Shown one piece after another: positions 43,696-54,852 of a stretch of DNA of 64,000 bases. How positions within the stretch are numbered: the first letter of the stretch is position 1; every line of letters starts with the position of its first letter. The translations under genes and the position numbers were made by a program. The notes below the pieces were generated by a model. That model did not search any database, was not told the origin of the DNA, and worked only from the letters and a program-made list of their open reading frames with translations. Origin of the DNA: Agrocybe praecox (taxonomy: Eukaryota; Basidiomycota; Agaricomycetes; Agaricales; Agrocybaceae); the NCBI GenBank assembly GCA_964017145.1, contig OZ024844.1, positions 3,596,001 through 3,660,000 of the forward strand. Reading direction: 5' to 3'.

Positions 43696-46367
43696 TATCT
43701 TGGAGCTTCGACCGAGTTTGAAAGGAACGTGAGTAAGCCTGTCCCGCCAGGGGAAACTCCAATGGAAAGAAATCCCTGAGGGAAGGAAGGTGGAAAGCGT
43801 CCGACTCGAAGATGGTCTGCGTGTTAATGCCGCATAAAAAGGTGATATTTAACAGCCTCGGCTCTTGAACAGTGTAAATGTGGTATCCAAGTAAAAATGA
43901 TAGACAGTGTCATCCACATAATCATCCAGTCACGACCCTACCGAGCTGTGATGGACATTATACCTGTACACCACTGCGACAAGGCCTCGACGAGCATACT
44001 CCTATCCTCGGCTAATATAAACATAAATAAGGTTTGTCTTGCCATTTCTATCTTGATTATCAAAATATGGACATACAAAATGTTGCTGGTGTGAATTTAA
44101 AAGAAGACGTAGTTAGCGCCAGAAACGCGTCGTGCGCATAATTACAGCGGTTCTCTTGAGAAACTGAAGAGAAACTGAAAGATTCCACCTTTTGAAGGGC
44201 CATCCTCGTGTGCCCTATAAGTCATATTTCCGCATAAGGACTCAAATCTCAGATCTCAGAAATGACTGTCACCTAAATATAACCCCCAAACTTAAAAATA
44301 GCTCAGGCTTACAACCCATGAGTAGATTCTGTACAGAGCTTGTTAAAGTTTAGCGGGTAGCCGTCGCTTTCAAAGATATATCGATAAACGTTCAACAAAC
44401 ATGCATGATCGTGAAAATTCAAGCATTTTTTTTAGTCGGTGGTTCACTCACCTAAATTCAGAAAATAATGGTAGCGACAGGTGATATTTGAAATCAACGG
44501 AGATGTGTTTAGATTTCGTTTTCCATTTCCTTAGTCCATTTATTTCCAAGCGCTCAGCTTCCATGCCATGAAAATGATGAATGACACTGCTACTTATCCA
44601 AATGCGGACGAGAATACACCAAGAAGCCACCGATCTGCAACCCCTATAATATGATAACGTACAATATAGGAGAGAGAACTCACGGGTGCCAGGATACCAT
44701 GAGAGAAGACCGTCCGAAATCTGAGTCTGTGCTTATTCCAGCCTTTCATCCATGAGTTTCGAGATGCCTAAAAAATTATGGCAGAAAGGGATTGAAGAAC
44801 GTTATCGGATACTACGGCGGGACATTCATATCCACTTTGTACTCAAAGGTAATATCATATGCCCTCGCATAATCAATATGGAATGGCGGAACGGGGCACA
44901 TACAGCATGCTGCAGAGCAGTGAACATACCTACCAATGCAATGAAGTTATGCCATAGCGTGGATTCGTTATGTCATGAAAATGCACTCGTTTCTATGGTC
45001 ACGTAAATCCTTGCCACACCTGCACAGGCGCTTGACTCACTCTTGTTGTCCTTTCGAAGAGACTAGTAAACTGATCAAGGCCAGTAGCCCCCAGTAGCCC
45101 CAGTAAAGATGCCAACCGAGACATCGGGGTCCATGCATCGGATATCCTAATAGTCGATAGCGTACTTGGTCGCCGTGCAGTGTAGTTTTGGTAGTTATAC
45201 AAAATGCTTCCACGTATCAAGCCAATGTATCTTTCGAGACACAAAAACAGAAAGAAACATCACTACAGGAGATGGTCGTAGAACTTACCTCCAAGCCCTC
45301 TTTCGTCATTCTCCTATCCCTCAGATATACATCAAATCTTATTGTGGAATCAATAAGACGCATACATACAAAAATTGGGCTCACATGTGGTTCTGAAAGG
45401 TCATTTTGCACTACCTGTTGTTGTACCATTCACCTTCATAGTCGACACTTCAGAATCGCCCGATTTCTGTTCATAACGGTGGTGGCGGTGTAAAAAGGAT
45501 CCAGAGTCCCCTGAATCGTTACACCAAGTCGAAGACACGCAATCTACGAACCTACACATTGGTGTGAGAAGTAAAGCGTTAGGTAACGGCTTATTTGCCT
45601 TGTTCCTTCAAAGCTTCAAGTTTTGCGTCTAGCCTTTGCGTATAGTAGGTGAATTACTAACAACAACTCCAATCTAATCAACATCATTTCACGATCTCGT
45701 GATTAGCGGCAATGACCGAGTCCGCAAGAAAGTACGTGACAACGCGTAATCGCGACGGTAACACTTGTACTCCGGAAAGCTCCTACTGTGGAGCTCAATT
45801 TCGACAATTCTTTGGGCTTCATCCTTCTATACATAACGGCTCCTTTGCTTTCAAAATATGTCGCTTGAAGGCCCTATCCGATTGGCGAGTCTCCAGCCTG
45901 CTTCAAAAGACATTTGGCCCAAATCTGGCCGTGCTTAGGAGATGCTGGCGAGCTAGCAAATTTAGGTCCTGCACCTCTCGCTCTTTTGCAATGCTTTTAC
46001 TCTGTAATGTTGAACTCAACCTGGTGAAACTTCGATTAGATGCCAAAGAATATCGAGAACGAAACGTTTCAACTTTCAAATTTCAGCATCAAAAGCTACA
46101 TTGCTCTATCTATAAAATGCCACCACATCGCGGAATAATGCGTTTCATGCCTAGAGTATTGTTCCAAGAATAGTGTTATATATATTTAATGTTGAACGCC
46201 ACCCGACCATCCTTCCAGGGCATCAAGGCGACCCCATCTGCCATCGATACTCCAATGCAGCTTCTAGTCCCCGATAAGCATCGCGATATAACCCAATTAA
46301 CTTCACCTGTGGTTAAATAGCATACGAAGGAGTGAAAGGCGGCGCCAGCCCACATATTGACCCCACC
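43696..46367. other. 2.7-kb interval without a recognised gene
   Basis: Short frames only. The largest is 153 codons at 45712-46173 (plus), basic and Cys/Leu-rich, without a recognisable domain or splice context. I cannot support a gene, but a relic is possible. Confidence 0.4.
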
Positions 46368-47685
46368 ATGTCAAGTTCGCCTCACCATTTGCCTGCTATC
46401 CATATCCAAAAAGAAGTCCTTAGTGCCAGCTTTCAGTCAACACTAATGTCTCAGTATCTCACGGGTACGTTACCATTTGATGCTGCGTATTAATATCACT
46501 ATCTTATCTTCTATCCTAGGATTGTATCTTGGAACGTATATCATATCGATAAAAATCTATTGTATGCGCTTTCTTCTCTTCTTTACATAAACATATGCCT
46601 ATACTAACATCAAAATAACTAAGTGTCAAGTAGGCATGCCAGTGCAACCCAGAGACACATCGTTGTCGGGACATTAACGACAATTCTCTGCGCGTTCATT
46701 GCGCAGACAGCGATAGGCTGGTTCTCCACAAATTGGGTATTTGGGAGTCACAATAAATCTCGCCTGGCAATGTTCGCCGAGACTCTAGATATATCTTCGA
46801 ATCCAGCCGCAGTTTCTGCGGTTCTAGCTGAACTCGTCTTTCAGCTTGTACAGTTCCTTCTTGCAGATGGACTCATGGTACGCATTGCATTATTGTATGG
46901 TGGGCTAATGTGACATAAGATTCGAAAATAGGTGTGGAGATGTTTCCATGCCTGCGGGAGGGATTCGCTCCTCCGCTTTGTGCCCATAGTCCTCCTCTGT
47001 GCTGAGTTTGGTGCGTGAAGACGGTTGCTCTTGCGCTGCGATATACCGACGTTCTTTTATACACCTTATTAGCCATCATAATCGCCGAAATAGTCTTATA
47101 TTTCCGGCAATACCTTCAGCCTGACTCTGCTACATCTCCAAGCCTCAGTCAGATGGATCATATAACGGCGTCCATGGATGCGCTCGTAGTCGCGACCAGC
47201 CTTTCTGCGACACTTATCATTTTCTATCAGATCTACTCACAAACTCGCTATGATCGACGGTCGAGAAAGCGATATCAGCATGTTATCGACATCTTGATAC
47301 AGTCTTCGATTATGTATACGCTGATGGAGATTCTGGAGCTTATACTAAGTGTCTTGGACTCGTCAAACATCAAACAGACACAAAACATCTTTCTGCTCGA
47401 CAATTACACTGAAATACTCACGACATTTTTTGCGGTGCGTTTCATACAAGTATTGATATTATTTACTTTAGTCATCCGTATCGTGTATGACACACATGGC
47501 AGGCTTTTGCACCGACGGTCATGGTGGCCAGATTGGCGGTCGAGTCTCACGACGAGAGCCCTAAAGCATCGTCGACATCGGTCTCCTCTCTCGAGCTCCC
47601 TTCCGAACTCGCTGGTATACATCTAGCCAATGATCAGGGAACACTTAACAACCTAGAGGAATTTCAAGAAAATAGAGAAGAATAA
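46368..47685 (+). CDS. Multi-pass membrane protein, Agaricomycete 7TM-like family
   Basis: The start at 46368 gives 'MSSSPHHLPAIHIQKEVLSA'. Spliced exons encode successive hydrophobic segments: 'GLYLGTYIISIKIYC', 'IVVGTLTTILCAFIAQTAI', 'VLAELVFQLVQFLLADGLMV', 'LLRFVPIVLLCAEFAIIIAE', 'MDALVVATSLSATLIIFYQI', 'HVIDILIQSSIMYTLMEILE' and 'ILTTFFAAFAPTVMVARLAV', i.e. about seven spans. The phrase 'LADGLMVWRCFHACGRD' is characteristic of a large, uncharacterised mushroom family of integral membrane proteins. The final exon is chosen with donor GTGCGT (about 47433) and acceptor TGGCAG (about 47503), because this yields a clean Ser-rich tail ('SPKASSTSVSSLELPSELAG') to TAA at 47683-47685. Reading through would give a different C-terminus. 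A receptor or transporter role cannot be told from sequence. Confidence 0.7.
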
Positions 47686-48018
47686 GGGTATCGAGAACAG
47701 AGAAAACACCATTTCGGCTGCGACGAATGGAGAGGTGAACGTATAGGCATGACATAACAAAAGGTAGTTCTAAATATATAATATCTCATTGTACAAAAGG
47801 CTGGTTCATCGATCAGATGGGCAGTACAGCTTGTCACTGGCAAAAAAACCGAGAAAAACATGCTACCACAGCGAAAGGTAAAGCCAGTCTTGTGCTTCGG
47901 TCCTGTGGGTACTTCGACAACACTCTGAGCATGATGATGCACTTCGATTAACCAAAGTCGGGCCTTCAAACGTCTCCACTGGCGAGAATTTAAACCCAAT
48001 CAAAAAGCCCAAAACAAT
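47686..48018. other. Intergenic; 3' flank duplicated downstream of H
   Basis: Its right half (about 47940-48018) is nearly identical to about 51865-51970, the 3' flank of member H. Confidence 0.5.
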
Positions 48019-49460
48019 TTATCTCATATTAACAATTTTCCGATTCTTTCTGAGCGCCCAACTATATGAATAGGTGTCTTTTCCAAGGAAACGATCTAAA
48101 ATCGAAGAACGAGCGTAGAGCATAACGGTGCTGGCCTCTCGGAGTAAGAGTACCTGTACCTGTAGTTGCAATTTAAATGAGCACTTGGAGGAGGTTTACA
48201 ACATTGCTTGACTCACGACCATCAACAACAATGTCGCAGCTGGCAAGTGCCCTTGCCACGAGCTGAATAATGTGGGGTGCAGTTCCGTCGTCGTTCTATG
48301 GGGTGCACCAGATCTGAGCAGTGAGAACGAAATAATCAATTGAAGATACATACTACACGATCTACTACGTTACACCAAACGGAATCTTCGACGATGGCGA
48401 CATCTGCCTGTGGACACTACTCAGAATGACCGTGAGTTTGGTACTCTCTCGTATTTTCTCAGTTGCAACACATACTTGCTCAAGTAAAATATGCGCGAGC
48501 AAAATCGAAGGGTGGAAGGGCACCTTGAGGGAATTGGATAAATGTTAAATACTTCCTTTGTTCGACGCGGTGTAAAAACGTACTTTATCATGGGAAGATT
48601 TATGGTATTGTTTCCCGAGTCCAAAGTGCTGTTCTTTCATTTGACTAATCTAGCGCCCCGTCCAAGTATTGGCATTGAAAGTAGTTGATAGTATGCGGTA
48701 CTTTTAGGAGGCTCGTAAGGGAGATGCTCGGCCCATACGCGGTCATTGAGGGCAATACGAATTCCGCGTATGATCGTGGCAAAGATAGGCCTTCTGCATG
48801 CTCTTTTGTAAACTCGCGTACATTGGCATAATCGGGGTTTACCCAGTCATTTCCTAAGTATTGCATTTCTATTCGGTTCCCGGATAAGCTGGGTTCAGCA
48901 GGAGTCGCTACATTGCTGTAGAATAGTGTCTTGTCGCATCCTGTCACCAGATACAAAGAGCCGTTGGGGATCATACGACCTGCATAAGCGCCATTCCTAA
49001 ACATAAAATAGTGCCAGCTAAGCGCGTATTTCTCGATATACCGAGCCAACTGAGATGTTGATACGAGGTCTTGTCGTTCCGCGCCATCTTTTAATACGAG
49101 CACTGCCGCTTCACGGGCACTCGTTACGAATCTAAACACGCTAACAAGATATCAATGCATAGTGAATAAGAGTGGGGTACTTAAACAAACACAACTTACA
49201 AAGGATCTTCGGATATTCGAGTAACTTCGACTGCTTTGCTGGCTATCGCCGTTCCTGAAGGAAAGAAGTCTGGTTGAGTGCGTATGTCCGTGGCTGGATA
49301 CAAAGGCAGTCGCTCAAAATCCTCCGGTACACCCATTTCGTTCAGTGAATCGTCGTTTCCGGCAAATATATTGAAGAGCTCCATTAAACCAACATCCCCA
49401 AGGTTGAAAGAACGGTCACATGCACAAGGGTGCACCTCGTTCGGCAGTGGGCACCTGCTG
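47940..49460. repeat. Segmental duplication, copy 1 (partner about 51865-53400)
   Basis: Genes F and H plus about 80 bp of 3' flank ('gaccaaagtcgggccttcaa'-type start) align in the same orientation, with gene G between them. Confidence 0.75.
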
Positions 49461-49480
49461 GCAATAGCGGCGAGCCATGT
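48019..49480 (-). pseudogene. Family type I member F, broken
   Basis: Readable blocks are 'FNLGDVGLMELFNIFAGNDD', 'LNEMGVPEDFERLPLYP', 'SKAVEVTRISEDPL', 'VTSAREAAVLVLKDGAERQD', 'YIEKYALSWHYFMFRN', 'NGSLYLVTGCDKTLFYSNVA', then 'ADVAIVEDSVWCNVV', 'DDGTAPHIIQLVARALASC' and a last exon 'DTYSYSWALRKNRKIVNMR' (TAA at 48019-48021). Damage relative to G and H: the region between 'GLM' and 'LFNIF' is deleted; the 5' 'GPYRQY...GNGY' part is scrambled; one base is lost after 'EHAEGL' (about 48797); another base is lost in the 'VKWKEQHFG' block (about 48640). It lies head-to-head with intact member G, whose start at 49531 abuts the degraded 5' end of F. Confidence 0.75.
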
Positions 49481-49530
49481 GTACTAGTGAAAGGAACAAC
49501 ACTACCTTTTTCTTCCTTCTCAAATTCCTC

Positions 49531-51247
49531 ATGGATAATAAACCAAAATTTCAGGAAGAGTGTTCCCCACAAAGCGACGATGGCCATCCGATGTCTGTCT
49601 CTCAATATAGCCATAGTAAGTCTATACGTCATCCGCTTCATTTATCACCGTGACCGATATCTCTTGTAGGCGGACGACGAGGACCAAGTTACCGTTCCTA
49701 CAAGTTCCCAAACACGTTCTCCCGGGCATTTCTCATTCAGCCAGCTCTTGGTGGTATAGAAACATTTACCCGCTCTCTTTTCGCCACTGGAAATGGCTAT
49801 CCACAATGGGATCCACCAGGGATTGACTCACCTCGATCCAAGAAACATAGGCATCAAGGCGTTGGAATCGGAGATGTCGGTTTGATGGATCGGGTAGGCT
49901 ACTTCGTGTATCTATTCAACATCTTTGCGGATCGAGACGATCCACTCAATGAACTGGGTGTACCGGAGGATTTTGAACGACTACCTCTGGATGCAAACAC
50001 AGACATTCTCTCTCAGCCGGACTATTTTTCTGCTGGAACTGTGATTGCGAGTAAAGGGGTCGATGTTACGCGAGTGTCTGAAGATCCACTGTGCAATATG
50101 TTCCTAGCTTCCCCACTATTGACAGATTACTAATTCTTTGCTAGAGCGGTTAAACTCGCAACGAGTGCGCGTGAAGCAGCGGTTCTTCTCCTAAAAGATG
50201 GCGCTACACGAGAGAACCTAATATTAACGTCTCATTTGACCAAGTATATCGAGAAATTTGCTCTCAGCTGGCACTATTACATGTTCAGCAAGGCCGCTTA
50301 TTCGGGTAGTATGGTCCCCAACGGCTCTTTGTACTTAATCACAGGTTGCGACAAGGCACCATCCTTCAGCAATGTCTCTATCCCATCCCAACCTCGTTTT
50401 GCCGGAGACCGATTCGAATTGCAATATTCAGAAGATCGATGGGTAAATCTCAGTCGTTGCAGACAGTATACAATTCAGAAAGAACAAGAACATGCAGAGG
50501 GCAGGAGTTTTGCCACATTCATACGTGGCATCCGTATCGCCCTCAATGATCGTGTGTGGGCAGAACATCTGCCCTATGAACCTCCTGAAGGCACTGCATA
50601 CTATCAGCTACTGTCAACACCAATACTTGGCTGGCGTGCTAAATTGACTAAATGGAAAGAGCTCCACTTCGGACGCGGAAAAAAATATCTACCTGACCGC
50701 GAGAGAGTAAGTTCTCAATATTTAATTCTAATACGCAATGATGTTGATAATTACTGCTAAGGTTCCCTTCCACCCTTCCATCCTAATTACGCATATTCTA
50801 CTCGAGCAGGTATATGCGTTACATTATACAAGAGACCAACGAATTTACTTCTGTTTAACGCAGTGTCCGGACGCCGATGTCGCCATCGTTGAAGATTCCG
50901 TCTGGTGTAACGTAGTGGACCGCGTGGTATGTATTCTCAATTAGGTCTGCCTTTCCAAAATAACCGTAATTCGTAGAACGGCGACGGTACTGCAGCCCAA
51001 ATTATTCAGCTCGTGGCAAGGGCAGTTTCCAGTTGCGAAATTGTCATAGTTGGCCGTGAGTCGAGTTCACATGTTTCCCCTCCGAACTCGTTCAATCATC
51101 GCTGCTACAGATACAGTTATGCTAGCTCAGAGGGCAAAAAACACTCCCCAGGCTCGTTCGTCTCTTTTAGATCGCCTTCTTCGGAGAGACACGTACTCTT
51201 ATAGCTGGGCAATCAGAAAAACTAACAAGATTCTTGGGATGCGGTGA
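49531..51247 (+). CDS. Family type I member G (unknown function), intact
   Basis: Seven exons fit exactly: 49531-49615, 49670-50090, 50145-50706, 50762-50809, 50864-50926, 50977-51055, 51111-51247. They total 1395 bp (464 residues), with every phase consistent. The sequence starts 'MDNKPKFQEECSPQSDD' and proceeds 'GRRGPSYRSYKFPNTFSRAF', 'TFTRSLFATGNGYPQWDPPG', 'QGVGIGDVGLMDRVGYFVYL', 'NELGVPEDFERLPLDANTD', 'ASKGVDVTRVSEDPL', 'SAREAAVLLLKDGATRENLI', 'YIEKFALSWHYYMFSKAAY', 'GSLYLITGCDKAPSFSNVSI', 'FIRGIRIALNDRVWAEHLPY', 'VPFHPSILITHILLEQ', 'CPDADVAIVEDSVWCNVVDR', 'NGDGTAAQIIQLVARAVSSC' and 'RRDTYSYSWAIRKTNKILGM'. No known domain, signal or membrane helix. The FHPS.I...LL..ADVAI-DSVW unit resembles a small C-terminal module I recall in many Agaricomycete proteins; its function is unknown. 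It diverges from F, a type I/type I pairing. Confidence 0.82.
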
Positions 51248-51970
51248 TTGTTTTGATGATGCAAATTCGAAACCCGAGACTGGTACTATGTCCAGCCCGC
51301 CGCCATACTTGCGCCATACAAAACAAGCCGTAAAGGTTGTTCAAGCACCCACAGGTCCAAAGTAGGTAAAATTGAAATTTCCTGCTTTGTAAAAATACTG
51401 TGAATACGATGACATGTCATGATTCGTGGATTACTTCCAAGTCCCAGAATTATACTAATAGAAGACATCTCAAGGCAGTGTGTGTGCGCGTGCGTTGTGA
51501 ATCTGTCAGTACCAGCTGATTTTCGAGGCGCCCAAAGAGTCCCAGATCATACAGAATTTCTCTCCAACTAAGCAGCGCATGATGAGAGTTTTATCTTGAG
51601 GTAAGCACCTCTGGGAGATTTTATTTTTAAATTTTACCAGGAGTGTCAGTCAAGGTTTTGGTATGTTAAAGAGGACAATTCTCGTTTCGGGACTTCAGAT
51701 TCACATTTTTATGGTTTTTGTGAGTAACCTGGATTGAGTGACGGTAAGAGCTGATTCTCACGCATAACTAAGTATTCTCTAGCACATGTCAAAAGATTGC
51801 ACCCACGTTCGGAGAATCATTTTATTGATGGGGTCAACAACTATTTTCGGGAAAGATCACCTTATATGGACTTCGACTGACCAAAGTCGGGCCTTCAAAC
51901 TTTTACAAATGGCAAGAACTGGAACATAAGTTTTTCTTTTTTTAAACACAATAAAAAAGCCCAAACCAAG
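51248..51970. other. Intergenic between G and H
   Basis: Nothing coding recognised. The segment from about 51865 repeats the flank of F. Confidence 0.45.
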
Positions 51971-53570
51971 TCATCTCATATTAACAATTTTGCGAGTCTT
52001 TCTGAGCGCCCAACTGTATGAATAGGTGTCTCTTCCAAGCAAACGATCTGAAAATGAAGAACGAGTGTGGGAGACAATGGTGGTAGCCTCTCTTGGAGTA
52101 AGAGTAACCGTACCTGGAATCGAAAATTTTTAATCAGTACTTGGAGGAGGTTTACACCTCACGGCCATCTACAACAATTTCGCGGCTGGCAAGCGCCCTT
52201 GCCACGAGCTGAATAATGTGGGGTACAGTTCCGTCGCCATTCTGTAGGTTACACCATTTTTCAACAGTGAGAACGGAAATAGTTAATATAAGATACATAC
52301 CACACGATCCACCACATTACACCAAACGGAATCTTCGACGATGGCAACATCCGCCTGTGGATACTACTCAGAATGACCGTAAGTTTGGTACTCTCCCTCA
52401 TTCTCTCAGTTGCAACACATACATGCTCGAGTAAAATACGCGTGAGGAAAATCGAAGGGTGGAAGAGTATCTTGAGGGAATCGGATATATGTTAGATACT
52501 TCTTTCGTTCGACGCGGTAAAAACGTACTTTATCACGGGGGAATTTAAGATATCGTTCCCCCAATCCAAAGTGCTGTTCTTTCCATTTGACTGGCCTAGC
52601 GCTCCGGCCAAGTATTGGTGTTGAAAGCAGTCGATAGTAAGCGATATCTTTACGAGGCACGTAAGGGAGATGTTCAGCCCATACACGGTCATTGAGGGCA
52701 ATACGAATTCCTCGTATGATTGTGGCAAAGGTACGGCCGTCTGCATCTTCTTTTGTAAAAGCATCTATTCTGGCATGATAGTGATTCACCCAGTCATTTC
52801 CTGAGTAATTCATTTCTATTCGGTCACCGGATAAGTTGGGTGTACCAGGAACCGCCACATTGCTGAAGCTTGAAGGATGGTGCCTTATCGCATCCTGTAA
52901 CCAGATACAAAGAGCCGTTGGGAACCGTACGACCTGAATAAGCTCCCTTCCTGAACATGTAATAGTGCCAGCTAAGAGAGTATTTCTCGATGCACCTTGT
53001 CAGTTGTGACGTTGATACAAGATCTTGTCGTTCTGCGACATCTTGCAAGACCAGAACCGCCGCTTCACGAGCACTCGTTACAATTTTAAACACGCTAACA
53101 AAATATAGACGCATAGTGAATAGGAGTGGGGATACTTACACAAACACAACTTACAAAGAATCTTTGGATATTCGGGTAACTTCGACTGTTTTGCTGGCTA
53201 TCACAGTTCCGGGAGGAAAAAAGTCTGGTTGAGTGCATATGTCCGTGGCTGGATCCAAAGGTAGTCGCTCAAAATCCTCCGGTACGCCCATCTCGTTCAG
53301 TGGATCGTCTTTTCCGGCAAATATATTAATGAGATACACAAAATGTCCATCTCGGTCCATCAAACCAACATCCCCAATCGAACCACCTTGATGTCTGCTG
53401 TCTGGATCGTGGTGAGTCGTATCCTGGTGGATGCCATTGGGGATAACCGTGGCCAGTGGAGAGCAGAGAGTAAGTAAATGTCTCCATGCCACTAAGTGCG
53501 GATGGGATACAAAATGCCCTCGAGAATGTGTTTGGGGGCTTTTTAGTACGTTTTGGCTTTTGATCATTAG
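51971..53570 (-). pseudogene. Family type I member H, broken
   Basis: A close duplicate of F, same strand and including the 3' flank. Blocks seen: 'KPPNTFSRAFCIPSALSGME', 'SIGDVGLMDRDGHFVYLINI', 'NEMGVPEDFERLPLDPATD', 'SKTVEVTRISKDSL', 'SAREAAVLVLQDVAERQDLV', 'LSWHYYMFRKGAYSGRTVPN', 'SLYLVTGCDKAPSF', 'FATIIRGIRIALNDRVWAE', 'YYRLLSTPILGRSARPVKW', 'QADVAIVEDSVWCNVVD' and 'DTYSYSWALRKTRKIVNMR' (TGA at 51971-51973). Breaks: a frame change before 'GGSIGDVG' (about 53390), and about 7 extra bases after 'KAPSF' (a TTCAAGC duplication, about 52870) that shift frame. The first exon with start codon was not found. Fewer lesions than F, so decay is probably recent. Confidence 0.75.
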
Positions 53571-54198
53571 TACCTAGTAGAAATCACAATACTGTCAAGT
53601 AAACCTCTACTCAAGAAAGAGTAGTGACTGACCATGCAGAGAAGATATTCGAGATATTCGAAGGCTGTCGTCTTTGCGTCTTGCAGAACACATTCGAGCT
53701 TGCAGTGACCAGGGTTAAAATAGATCGGTCACTGCAAGCTCCTGGCACTTGCCGAAATGCACGCCTGTAATATCAATATTTCTTGAATATTTCAATACCG
53801 ATGACTTCACATTCTGTTTCCCCCTTTGCAATGACTTTCTTTCCCGATAATCTATGACGCCTCGACGCTTCGGGATACGCTTCTTGTTCTTGGGAAGCGG
53901 GTAGGTACAACTAACGATCTTATATGCCCACTAAATTTGCCATCGTGGTCCACACATATAATTTTCAGACGAACTCTGCGGTAATCGCGATGTCTGCTCG
54001 AGGTGCGTATAACTTCTGAAAACATGAATTTTGGATGATAAGGCGTTGTTTGCTATCAGGGGGCAATTGTCGTTTGGACCTGTCGAGAGACTGGTGTGTT
54101 CCCACTGGGTTGCTAATACCCCTTGAATACTCAAGTAACATTCTAACCAGAACCTCCGCCTTCCCAGTACCCGTTTTCACATGAATATCTAACACTAT
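53571..54198. other. Intergenic, type II 5' part expected here but not recognised
   Basis: If H and I derive from a head-to-head pair, the 5' half of I should lie here. I could not recognise it, apart from an ATG start for the surviving fragment at 54199. Confidence 0.4.
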
Positions 54199-54471
54199 AT
54201 GGAAATTGACTTTCCAATACCGATGGACGAACGGCTATATGCACGTTTATATCAACCCAACAAGGGAGAGGACGTTTACGAGTGGAAGGGACACGACTCT
54301 GTCAGCACAATATTGTCTGGGCCCTCGCACATAGAAATGACAGGTAACAGATCATTATACAGAAGCCAGTCCATTGCTATAGAAGCCAGCGCAATCAAGG
54401 TCAGTGAGGGCATTTGGGGAATGACATCTGGGGCATTTTCACGCTCAAAACTCTCTCAGGTGAGAGGATAG
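54199..54471 (+). pseudogene. Family type II fragment I (3' part)
   Basis: 'DERLYARLYQPNKGEDVYEW', 'KGHDSVSTILSGPSHIEMTG' and 'SLYRSQSIAIEASAIKVSE' match the last exon of members C and E ('YAKLYRVNEGEDIYGWEKHD', 'SGPSTAEMTNNRALYESQ', 'CLAIQVVAIKV'). Only about 80 residues remain and the whole N-terminal three quarters is missing. It has an in-frame ATG, but a functional short protein is unlikely. Confidence 0.65.
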
Positions 54472-54596
54472 AGACAAGTAGAGTAGCATATTTCTACACA
54501 GAATGCATATAGTCGCAAATTTTCCAGATGACCCCCCACTTTGTGTTTCAATATAACGAGATAACTAGCATGCAGAGATAAAACAGATATCACAAA

Positions 54597-54653
54597 GGAT
54601 CTCCAGACATTCTCAAAACGTTGACCACTTTGCCGATGATCACGGTCATAAAC
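54597..54653 (-). pseudogene. Type I relic J (about 19 codons)
   Basis: 'TVIIGKVVNVLRMSGDPL' on the minus strand matches the exon end 'TVIASKGVDVTRVSEDPL' of type I members. It is isolated and short, but placed as the type I partner of fragment I would be found in a scrambled copy. Confidence 0.45.
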
Positions 54654-54852
54654 CATAGTCTTATCGAGTCATCAACGCCTCTAAAAAGTGAATCCAGAAA
54701 ATAATTAAATTATTTAAGTCAGGGGGTGCTACAGAAAGTCCATCATCCATCATCCATAAAGCTTTTATGAGATCCTACTCCAATGCGGATCTCGAATACA
54801 TGACAGAGCTTTCCCTCGCTCCAAAATAGTAGTAATACGTGATACTAGGTAA

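Noticed and set aside
45712..46173. 153-codon plus-strand frame
   Set aside because: No recognisable motif, splice context or family resemblance; could be chance, so not called a gene.
49384..49669. Overlapping 79-85 codon frames on both strands at the F/G junction
   Set aside because: They are shadows of degraded F and of the first exon of G; only G's exon 1 (49531-49615) fits the family.
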